Shown here piece by piece: positions 1 to 4,959 of a stretch of 9,220 nucleotides of DNA. Under the pieces are notes generated by a model. The model made no database searches. It was not told where the DNA came from and was given only the letters and a program-made list of their open reading frames with translations. Source of the stretch: Bacillota bacterium (lineage in GTDB: Bacteria; Bacillota; Bacilli; Tumebacillales; Effusibacillaceae); assembly GCA_020059765.1 (NCBI GenBank), contig JAGVBM010000340.1, positions 1-9,220 of the forward strand. Direction: 5' to 3'. The translations under genes were made by a program, and so were the position numbers. The stretch's first letter is position 1; every line of letters starts with the position of its first letter.

Positions 1-204
1 GGGTATACGGTAAGCCATTCCGAATTGGAGGATCATTCTTCCGCAGTGGCGGCACCGATTTTTAATCATCTTGGCAAAGTAACGGCAGGACTGAGCATCG
101 CGGGCTTGGAAACGCGCTTTCACAAGGAACGGCTGCCGTTTCTGATCGACAATGTGGTTGCTGCAGCCAATGAAATATCGGTTGAATTAGGGTGGATAAT
201 TTGA
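1..204 (+). CDS. IclR-family transcriptional regulator, C-terminal end (KipR-like), 5' truncated
   Basis: Frame 1 is open from the first base to TGA at 202-204 and gives the last 67 residues of a protein. The stretch AVAAPIFNHLGKVTAGLSIA, followed by an R-F pair and a helix rich in V/A, is the typical end of the IclR effector-binding domain (small-molecule sensing, dimer or tetramer DNA-binding regulator). The N-terminal helix-turn-helix lies outside the window, so DNA binding is inferred from the family only. In B. subtilis the 5-oxoprolinase genes kipI and kipA are followed by kipR, also an IclR protein; here the regulator gene lies upstream of pxpB, in the same direction and 40 nt away. 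A local regulator of the pxp genes is therefore likely; its ligand is not known from the sequence. Family call fairly sure, orthology to KipR inferred from context. Confidence 0.82.
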   Translation, partial: GYTVSHSELEDHSSAVAAPIFNHLGKVTAGLSIAGLETRFHKERLPFLIDNVVAAANEISVELGWII

Positions 205-217
205 AGCATGAAGTGCA

Positions 218-230
218 CGGAAGTCTTCCG
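218..230. repeat. Short inverted repeat before pxpB
   Basis: CGGAAG-T-CTTCCG is a perfect 6-bp inverted repeat with a one-base centre. It sits in the 40-nt gap between the iclR stop and the pxpB start, directly before the Shine-Dalgarno run AAGGGGGGA (231-239). It could be a protein-binding site or a small RNA structure next to the ribosome site; the one-base loop means that the RNA hairpin could use only about four pairs. Short enough to arise by chance. Confidence 0.3.
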
Positions 231-244
231 AAGGGGGGAACAGG

Positions 245-943
245 ATGACAGCGAATCGTTCGTGCCGCGTGACACCGCTGGGTGATTCAGCCGTACTTGT
301 TCAATTCAATCAAACCATAGATCTGGAAACGCATCGCATGGTGAAATCCTTGGCGAAGGATTTGGGACAGCGTCCGCTTCCGGGCATGATCGAGTATATC
401 CCTGCGTTTGCCAGCATTGCAGTGTTTTATGATATGCTGCAAACCTCCTTCACCGCAATTCGATCCGGTTTGCTCGATCTTGCGGCGTCACTGGAACAGC
501 AGATTGACGACAGACCCAATACGGTGGAGATTCCTGTGTGTTACGGCGGCGAACTGGGGCCGGACTTGGAGTTTGTCGCAAAACACAATGGTTTGACAGA
601 GGAGGAAGTCATTCAGATCCATTCCGGAAATGAATACCTCGTCTATATGATCGGTTTTGCACCCGGATTCCCTTATTTGGGAGGCATGTCCGAACAAATT
701 GCAACACCGCGGCGGCAAACGCCGCGTTTGTCGATTCATCCGGGATCGGTTGGCATCGCGGGAACCCAGACCGGTGTGTATCCGATCGAGACACCGGGCG
801 GCTGGCAATTAATCGGGCGAACACCGACAGCTCTTTTTCGACCGTCCGAGCATCCTCCGAGTCTGCTGCAAGCGGGAGATATCGTCCGGTTTCGTCCGAT
901 TAGCCGGGAAGAATTTGACAGGCGGATGGAGCAGGGAATATGA
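245..943 (+). CDS. pxpB: 5-oxoprolinase subunit PxpB (KipI family)
   Basis: A 232-residue cytoplasmic protein of the allophanate hydrolase subunit 1 (AHS1) family, close to the length of B. subtilis KipI. With PxpA and PxpC it forms the ATP-dependent 5-oxoprolinase that opens 5-oxo-L-proline to L-glutamate. Visible family marks are GDSAVLVQF at residues 13-21, PGMIEYIPAF at 46-55, GFAPGFPYLGG at 137-147, and the PGSVGIAGTQTGVYPIETPG block from 166 that ends in GW. The ATG at 245 follows AAGGGGGGA with a 5-nt gap. The 3' end overlaps the pxpC start (ATGA), which points to translational coupling and a stable B-C complex. In B. subtilis the homologue KipI also inhibits the sporulation kinase KinA; whether this protein does so cannot be read from sequence. 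No truncation or frameshift is seen. Confidence 0.95.
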   Translation: MTANRSCRVTPLGDSAVLVQFNQTIDLETHRMVKSLAKDLGQRPLPGMIEYIPAFASIAVFYDMLQTSFTAIRSGLLDLAASLEQQIDDRPNTVEIPVCYGGELGPDLEFVAKHNGLTEEEVIQIHSGNEYLVYMIGFAPGFPYLGGMSEQIATPRRQTPRLSIHPGSVGIAGTQTGVYPIETPGGWQLIGRTPTALFRPSEHPPSLLQAGDIVRFRPISREEFDRRMEQGI

Positions 944-1962
944 GCATCTTCGTATTAAAACCGGGTTTGTTAACCACCGTACAGGATTTGGGCAGGTATG
1001 GATGGCAGAGACATGGCGTGATTGTCAGCGGTGCCATGGATCCGTTCGCACTGCGCCTCGCCAATTTGCTGGTGGGGAATGATGAAGGAGAAGCAGCGCT
1101 GGAAATGACCTGGATCGGACCTGAGCTGAAGTTCGAAACGGACTCGTTGATTGCCGTCACGGGCGGCAATTTAAACCCGTCCGTTAACGGCCAGCCGGTG
1201 CCCATCTGGCGGCCGGTGCTTGTCAAAAGCGGCAGTGTATTGCGATTTACAGCGGCGATTAACGGGTGCCGAGGGTATTTGGCAGCAGCCGGAGGATTTC
1301 GGATCGCTTCCGTGTTGGGCAGCAAAAGTACGTACCTGCGTGCCGGAATTGGCGGCTTCGAAGGCCGGGCGCTGCGGGAAACGGACCGATTGCCCCTGGG
1401 AACGCCCGCGCCTGCGGTTCAATCGCAGATTCGCCAACTGCAGACGTTTCCTGATAATTCCCCTTTTGCAAGCGTGAACTGGCGAGTCAGCGAACATTCC
1501 CTGTCTTTTTATCGGGAGAAGAAAACGATCCGAGTCATGCGAGGGGGGGAGTTTCTTCATTTTAACGAGGCGAGCCGCAGCCGATTTTTTCATGAGGAAT
1601 TTCGGGTGACTCCTCAATCTGATCGAATGGGGTACCGCTTGTCCGATGTCACACTGGAATTGCAGAAACCGCTTGAGATGATCTCCGAAGCGGTGACGGC
1701 CGGGACGATTCAGGTTCCCCCGGACGGAAATCCGATCGTGTTGACAGCTGATCGGCAAACGACCGGCGGCTATCCGAAAATCGCGCAGATCATTTCGGCA
1801 GACTTGCCGATTCTGGCGCAGATCAAGCCGGGGGAAAAACTGCGGTTTCGGGAAGTTTCCCTGGAAGAAGCGCAGGAACTGTACAGATCCAGGGAACAAG
1901 AGCTGCATATCTTACGGCAAGGGCTCAGGCTAAACTGGCAGCAAGGGCTCAGGCAAGCATGA
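940..1962 (+). CDS. pxpC: 5-oxoprolinase subunit PxpC (KipA family, biotin-dependent carboxyltransferase-like)
   Basis: A 340-residue protein of the AHS2 family, similar in length to B. subtilis KipA (about 335). It pairs with PxpB in the 5-oxoprolinase. Visible marks are PGLLTTVQDLGRYGWQRHGV at residues 8-27 followed by SGAMD, GYLAAAGGF at 112-120, SDRMGYRL at 227-234, and the conserved block from GTIQVPPDGNP (255) through TADRQTTGGYPK (269-280). The ATG at 940 lies inside the pxpB stop region (ATGA) with GCAGGGA just before it, a coupled start. No biotin-attachment motif is present; the carboxyltransferase name comes from fold similarity to urea-amidolyase domains and should not be read as carboxylation activity. 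The C-terminal tail QGLRLNWQQGLRQA is encoded partly by a 14-bp direct repeat and looks like a recent local duplication beyond the conserved domain. Confidence 0.95.
   Translation: MSIFVLKPGLLTTVQDLGRYGWQRHGVIVSGAMDPFALRLANLLVGNDEGEAALEMTWIGPELKFETDSLIAVTGGNLNPSVNGQPVPIWRPVLVKSGSVLRFTAAINGCRGYLAAAGGFRIASVLGSKSTYLRAGIGGFEGRALRETDRLPLGTPAPAVQSQIRQLQTFPDNSPFASVNWRVSEHSLSFYREKKTIRVMRGGEFLHFNEASRSRFFHEEFRVTPQSDRMGYRLSDVTLELQKPLEMISEAVTAGTIQVPPDGNPIVLTADRQTTGGYPKIAQIISADLPILAQIKPGEKLRFREVSLEEAQELYRSREQELHILRQGLRLNWQQGLRQA
1917..1954 (+). repeat. 14-bp direct repeat at the 3' end of pxpC
   Basis: GCAAGGGCTCAGGC occurs at 1917-1930 and again at 1941-1954, a period of 24 nt (eight codons), so the frame is kept. 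It encodes the repeated tail residues QGLR. The pattern fits a small slippage or duplication event at the end of the gene; the tail lies past the conserved AHS2 blocks. Confidence 0.7.
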
Positions 1963-2002
1963 GCAAGAACCGAACGTCTTGAAGAACAGGAGGGAGACAC
2001 GA

Positions 2003-2767
2003 ATGTATCGCGTGGATTTGAACTGTGACATGGGGGAAAGTTTCGGATCGTATCGGATGGGTAATGACGAAGCCATTCTGGATCATGTTACTTCCGCCAA
2101 TATTGCATGCGGGTTTCATGCGGGGGATCCCGGCACCATGCGGAAAACGGTCAAGCTGGCCATGGATAAAGGCGTCGCCGTCGGAGCGCACCCGGGGTTG
2201 CCGGATCTGGTTGGATTCGGACGACGGAACATGGAGATCTCAGCCCAGGAAGCCTATGAGCTGGTGGTTTACCAGATTGGCGCTCTGTCAGCGTTTGTCA
2301 AAGCGGAAGGCGGCACCATGCAGCATGTGAAGCCGCACGGTGCTTTGTACAATCTGGCCGCGAAAAGCGCGGAGCTGTCCAAGGCGATCGCGGAAGCGGT
2401 TTACAAGGTCGATCCGGAGTTGGTTTTGTTCGGATTGGCGGGCAGTGAGCTGGTCAAAGCGGGAGAATCGGTCGGACTGCGGACTGCAAGCGAAGTGTTT
2501 GCCGACAGGTCGTATCAACAAGACGGTTCCCTGACGCCGCGCAGCCAACAGGATGCGTTGCTCACCGATCACGACGATGCGGTGCAGCAGGTTCTGCGCA
2601 TGGTGCAGGAAGGAAAAGTCCTCTCCCGGCAGGGAGTCGATGTGGCCATCAAAGCGGATACAGTCTGTATCCATGGCGACGGTTCGCATGCTTTGGTGTT
2701 TGCCCGCAAGATCCGGGAATCTCTCAGCCATGCGGGAGTTGCGGTTCAAGCGGTTTCAAGCATATAG
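2003..2767 (+). CDS. pxpA: 5-oxoprolinase subunit PxpA (LamB/YcsF family)
   Basis: A 254-residue cytoplasmic protein of the LamB/YcsF family, full length for the family. It is the third part of the ATP-dependent 5-oxoprolinase (5-oxo-L-proline + ATP + water to L-glutamate). Conserved blocks are all present: DLNCDMGES at residues 5-13, ANIACGFHAGD at 32-42, GAHPGLPD at 61-68, KPHGALYN at 110-117, EVFADRSY at 164-171 and CIHGD at 222-226. The His and Asp residues in these blocks are the usual active-site candidates of this polysaccharide-deacetylase-like barrel fold. ATG 2003 is chosen over an in-frame TTG at 1979 because AGGAGGG (1988-1994) stands 8 nt before it and the family starts at this Met-x-x-x-Asp-Leu-Asn. 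Gene order here is B-C-A, whereas B. subtilis has ycsF (pxpA) first. Confidence 0.95.
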   Translation: MYRVDLNCDMGESFGSYRMGNDEAILDHVTSANIACGFHAGDPGTMRKTVKLAMDKGVAVGAHPGLPDLVGFGRRNMEISAQEAYELVVYQIGALSAFVKAEGGTMQHVKPHGALYNLAAKSAELSKAIAEAVYKVDPELVLFGLAGSELVKAGESVGLRTASEVFADRSYQQDGSLTPRSQQDALLTDHDDAVQQVLRMVQEGKVLSRQGVDVAIKADTVCIHGDGSHALVFARKIRESLSHAGVAVQAVSSI

Positions 2768-2780
2768 CCAGTCAATTCGA

Positions 2781-2789
2781 GAGGAGGAG
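2781..2789 (+). promoter_or_regulatory. Shine-Dalgarno that sets the TTG start of the NRAMP-like gene
   Basis: GAGGAGGAG is followed after 6 nt by TTG at 2796, an in-frame start. The next in-frame ATG (2808) has this site 18 nt away and only a weak purine run closer, so TTG 2796 is preferred. The open frame extends far upstream into pxpA, but that part is a shadow of pxpA. Confidence 0.75.
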
Positions 2790-2795
2790 TTTGAG

Positions 2796-4004
2796 TTGGA
2801 AAAAAGGATGAATTGGAGTTTGCTGTTGGGAGCCGCTTTTCTCATGGCGACCTCGGCAATCGGTCCGGGATTTTTAACGCAGACCGCTGTTTTTACATCT
2901 CAGTTCGCCGCCAGTTTTGGTTTTGTCATTCTGGCATCCATCATATTGGACATCGGTGCGCAGATGAACATTTGGCGAATTATTGCGGTTTCCGAAAGAC
3001 GGGCGCAAGACATCGCCAACATGGTTTTTCCGGGTCTCGGTTATCTGTTGGCCTTGCTGATCGTCATGGGAGGTCTGGCGTTTAACATCGGCAACGTTGC
3101 CGGTGCAGGGTTAGGTTTTAATGTGTTGTTTGGCATGGATGCCAAAATGGGTGCCATTGTGAGCGCGCTTCTGGCAATCGGAATTTTCCTTGTGAAAGAA
3201 GCGGGCAAGGCCATGGACCGTTTTGCCCAGATACTTGGCTTCGTCATGATTGGACTTACGTTGTATGTCGCGTTCACATCCGCCCCGCCTATAGGAGAAG
3301 CGGCAGCCAAATCATTTGTTCCGGCCGTGGCGGAAGCGGACAGGAGCGCATTCTTTATGGCGATTGTTACGCTGGTCGGCGGAACGGTCGGCGGCTATAT
3401 CACCTTTGCCGGCGGACATCGTTTGCTGGATGCGGGGGTTAAAGGAATTGACGCGCTTCCGCAAGTAACGAGAGGTTCCGTTTCAGGCATATTAATCACT
3501 GCCATCATGCGCATTGTATTGTTCCTGGCGGCACTTGGCGTCGTAGCAGCCGGACTGACTTTGGACAAAGCAAATCCGCCGGCATCTGTTTTCAAATTGG
3601 CAGCAGGCGATTTTGGCTACAAGCTGTTTGGAGTGGTGATGTGGGCAGCCGCCATCACTTCGGTTGTCGGTGCCGCTTATACGTCTGTCTCGTTTATTCG
3701 GACATTCAGCCAGCGAATTGAAAAATACCACAAGTGGGTGATAATTGGATTTATCGTGGTATCCACACTGGTGTTCGTCACAGTCGGACGTCCCGTAGAT
3801 ATCTTGATCCTTGTCGGGGCTTTAAACGGCTTGATTCTTCCCTTGGCACTTGGAATTATGCTGCTGGCAGCGCATAAGAAAAATATTGTCGGGACTTATA
3901 AACATCCGTTGTGGCTGACCGTTTTTGGTACGTTGGTTGTCGCGGTGATGACGTATCTAAGCGCAATTACACTCGTCAAGGAAATTCCGAAGTTATTCCA
4001 GTAA
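2796..4004 (+). CDS. Divergent NRAMP-superfamily membrane transporter (YcsG-like)
   Basis: A 402-residue integral membrane protein with about eleven hydrophobic segments, matching the NRAMP/YcsG type found beside pxpA in B. subtilis. Starting from TTG 2796, the first segment carries IGPGFLTQTAVF (22-33). In classical NRAMP metal carriers this segment holds a GP-x-F stretch followed by the metal-binding DPGN, which is missing here. The sixth-segment MPH motif is also missing; the equivalent stretch appears to be GGTVGGYITFAGGHR (195-209). The known metal ligands are thus not conserved, so transport of Mn(II) or Fe(II) should not be assumed. Its place between pxpA and pcp suggests uptake or export of 5-oxoproline or a related compound, perhaps driven by protons or another ion; this is inference. 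Automated annotation would probably call it a divalent metal cation transporter. Superfamily call good, substrate unknown. Confidence 0.85.
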   Translation: MEKRMNWSLLLGAAFLMATSAIGPGFLTQTAVFTSQFAASFGFVILASIILDIGAQMNIWRIIAVSERRAQDIANMVFPGLGYLLALLIVMGGLAFNIGNVAGAGLGFNVLFGMDAKMGAIVSALLAIGIFLVKEAGKAMDRFAQILGFVMIGLTLYVAFTSAPPIGEAAAKSFVPAVAEADRSAFFMAIVTLVGGTVGGYITFAGGHRLLDAGVKGIDALPQVTRGSVSGILITAIMRIVLFLAALGVVAAGLTLDKANPPASVFKLAAGDFGYKLFGVVMWAAAITSVVGAAYTSVSFIRTFSQRIEKYHKWVIIGFIVVSTLVFVTVGRPVDILILVGALNGLILPLALGIMLLAAHKKNIVGTYKHPLWLTVFGTLVVAVMTYLSAITLVKEIPKLFQ

Positions 4005-4012
4005 AGATGAAT

Positions 4013-4045
4013 CCTCCACCTCAATGGCAGCGCCGCAGGTGGAGG
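4013..4045 (+). promoter_or_regulatory. Inverted repeat between ycsG-like gene and pcp
   Basis: CCTCCACCT (4013-4021) and AGGTGGAGG (4037-4045) are perfect 9-nt complements around a 15-nt loop, extendable by a T-G pair. No run of T follows, so it is a poor intrinsic terminator. The right arm contains the GGAGG that could serve an ATG at 4056, so the folded RNA would hide that ribosome site. It may tune pcp translation or simply mark a processing site. Confidence 0.55.
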
Positions 4046-4060
4046 GAGTTTCAAAATGTG

Positions 4061-4068
4061 GGGAGGAG
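4061..4068 (+). promoter_or_regulatory. Shine-Dalgarno favouring the GTG start of pcp
   Basis: GGGAGGAG stands 5 nt before GTG 4074, with the GGAGG core 7 nt away. The site lies inside codons that would be read if translation began at ATG 4056, which has its own site (GGAGG at 4041-4045, 10 nt away). Confidence 0.65.
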
Positions 4069-4073
4069 ATCTT

Positions 4074-4721
4074 GTGCAAAAAGTACTGGTAACAGGTTTT
4101 GAACCGTTCGACGGGGAAACTGTTAATCCTGCGCTTGAAGCGATCAAGCAATTGCAGCAAAAGACTTATGAAAACGTAACGATAGCCACACAGGAAATAC
4201 CTACTGTATTTCATAAGTCCATCCAAGTTCTGAAACAAGCGATCGACAGGGAGCAGCCGAACATCGTGATTTGTGTCGGCCAAGCTGGAGGACGTCACGA
4301 CATCTCTGTAGAAAGGGTCGCGATCAATGTGGATGATGCACGTATTCCCGATAACGAGGGAAATCAACCGATTGATGCCAGAATCGTGGAAGACGGTCCG
4401 GCAGCTTATTGGTCCGGTTTACCCATTAAATCTATCGTGCAAAAAATTAGAGAAGCAGGGATACCGGCTTCAGTTTCACAAACTGCAGGGACCTATGTTT
4501 GCAATCACCTCTTCTACGGTCTGGCGCATCTTACAGCATCTCAATATTCTGAGATCCGGGGAGGATTCATACATATACCTTATCTCCCGGAACAGGCTGC
4601 CCGTCATCAAAATGCACCCAGTATGAGTCTGGAAAACATTGTCCGCTCGCTGGAAATCGCAATCCAAACCAGTGCATTCCAAACGGAAGACATAACGCTA
4701 GCAGATGGACGGATTAATTAG
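4074..4721 (+). CDS. pcp: Pyrrolidone-carboxylate peptidase (pyroglutamyl-peptidase I)
   Basis: A cytoplasmic cysteine peptidase (family C15) that removes N-terminal pyroglutamate from peptides and so releases 5-oxoproline, the substrate of PxpABC. From GTG 4074 it has 215 residues, the usual bacterial length, and begins MQKVLVTGFEPFDG as the family does. The catalytic triad is intact: Glu80 in the ISVERVAIN block, Cys143 in TAGTYVCNHLFY and His167 in FIHIPYLP, one residue before the Glu81, Cys144 and His168 of the B. amyloliquefaciens enzyme. An in-frame ATG at 4056 would add six residues (MWGGDL) and also has a ribosome site, so two start forms are possible; family length favours GTG. It is the last gene of the upstream cluster and gives a direct biochemical link between the peptide importer downstream and the oxoprolinase upstream. 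Confidence 0.95.
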   Translation: MQKVLVTGFEPFDGETVNPALEAIKQLQQKTYENVTIATQEIPTVFHKSIQVLKQAIDREQPNIVICVGQAGGRHDISVERVAINVDDARIPDNEGNQPIDARIVEDGPAAYWSGLPIKSIVQKIREAGIPASVSQTAGTYVCNHLFYGLAHLTASQYSEIRGGFIHIPYLPEQAARHQNAPSMSLENIVRSLEIAIQTSAFQTEDITLADGRIN

Positions 4722-4749
4722 AAATTTATAATAATTTCGTTGGTTATTA

Positions 4750-4788
4750 TTGCATTTTTTTGCATTGGAACGTAGAATTACATGTAAA
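4750..4788 (+). promoter_or_regulatory. Putative sigma-A-type promoter(s) for the importer genes
   Basis: TTGCAT (4750-4755) and TAGAAT (4773-4778) are separated by 17 nt, giving a near-consensus -10 and a partial -35 (TTG only). Ten bases further on the same layout repeats with TTGCAT (4760-4765), 17 nt and TGTAAA (4783-4788). Either would start transcription just upstream of the palindrome at 4811-4829. In such AT-rich DNA such matches are common. Confidence 0.4.
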
Positions 4789-4795
4789 GAATGCA

Positions 4796-4810
4796 TATTT
4801 TCAGAACTTC
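4796..4810. promoter_or_regulatory. Weak CodY-box-like match
   Basis: TATTTTCAGAACTTC agrees with the CodY consensus AATTTTCWGAAAATT at 11 of 15 positions; a second stretch at 4872-4886 agrees at 10 of 15. CodY controls the dipeptide importer dpp of B. subtilis, so the site is plausible. AT-rich DNA gives such matches by chance. Confidence 0.25.
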
Positions 4811-4829
4811 AATTCCGAAATTCGGAATT
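4811..4829. promoter_or_regulatory. Perfect 19-bp palindrome, candidate repressor operator
   Basis: AATTCCGAA-A-TTCGGAATT is a perfect inverted repeat of two 9-bp arms with a one-base centre. It lies just after the putative transcription start and about 130 nt before the binding-protein gene, a place where a bound repressor would block elongation. The size and symmetry suit a dimeric regulator such as an IclR, LacI or TetR protein; the IclR-type protein at the window start is an obvious candidate but this is not shown. As RNA it could fold into a 7-bp stem with a 5-nt loop, with T-rich sequence starting about 6 nt later, so a weak terminator for pcp is the alternative. Confidence 0.55.
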
Positions 4830-4891
4830 ATTCATCTTCCTTTTAATCTCTTTTTTTAAACCATCAATTCAGAATATTAGAAAATATAGGG

Positions 4892-4927
4892 GTGGCTGAA
4901 TTGAGAGAGGAGATCGTAAAGGTGTAA
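4892..4927 (+). other. Micro reading frame in the importer leader
   Basis: An 8-codon frame TTG(4901)...TAA(4925-4927) gives MREEIVKV and is preceded by AGGGGTGG; starting at in-frame GTG 4892 gives MAELREEIVKV. It ends 32 nt before the binding-protein start. It could be a translated leader, a remnant of a lost gene start, or chance. Nothing beyond its position and ribosome-site-like sequence supports it. Confidence 0.2.
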
Positions 4928-4959
4928 TCATTATCAGATCTTGTCAGGGGGAGTTATGT

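Larger units (their letters stand above)
4722..4959 (+). other. AT-rich intergenic region with control signals for the peptide importer
   Basis: The 238-nt gap between pcp and the binding-protein gene is clearly richer in A and T than the genes around it. It contains promoter-like hexamers near 4750-4788, a perfect 19-bp palindrome at 4811-4829, a T-run at 4850-4857 and a micro reading frame at 4892-4927. A weak A/T-only hairpin (4728-4734 with 4744-4750) followed by a T-rich stretch is the only terminator-like element directly after pcp. No tRNA, riboswitch core or larger gene was found by eye. Confidence 0.7.

Noticed and set aside
1171..1908. Long open frame on the minus strand opposite pxpC
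   Set aside because: It is the antisense shadow of pxpC, rich in Arg/Pro/Gln with no recognisable family pattern, and pxpC itself has clear conserved blocks across the same span.
2553..2795. N-terminal extension of the NRAMP-like gene back into pxpA
   Set aside because: The extension overlaps pxpA in another frame, has a Trp/Cys/Arg-rich composition, and a strong Shine-Dalgarno at 2781-2789 supports TTG 2796.
4728..4765. Intrinsic terminator directly after pcp
   Set aside because: The stem is seven A/T pairs only and the T-run is not adjacent; too weak to list as a terminator.
4722..4959. T-box or other amino-acid riboswitch before the importer
   Set aside because: The gap is short, and no T-box TGGNACCGCG-like sequence or other recognisable riboswitch core was seen.
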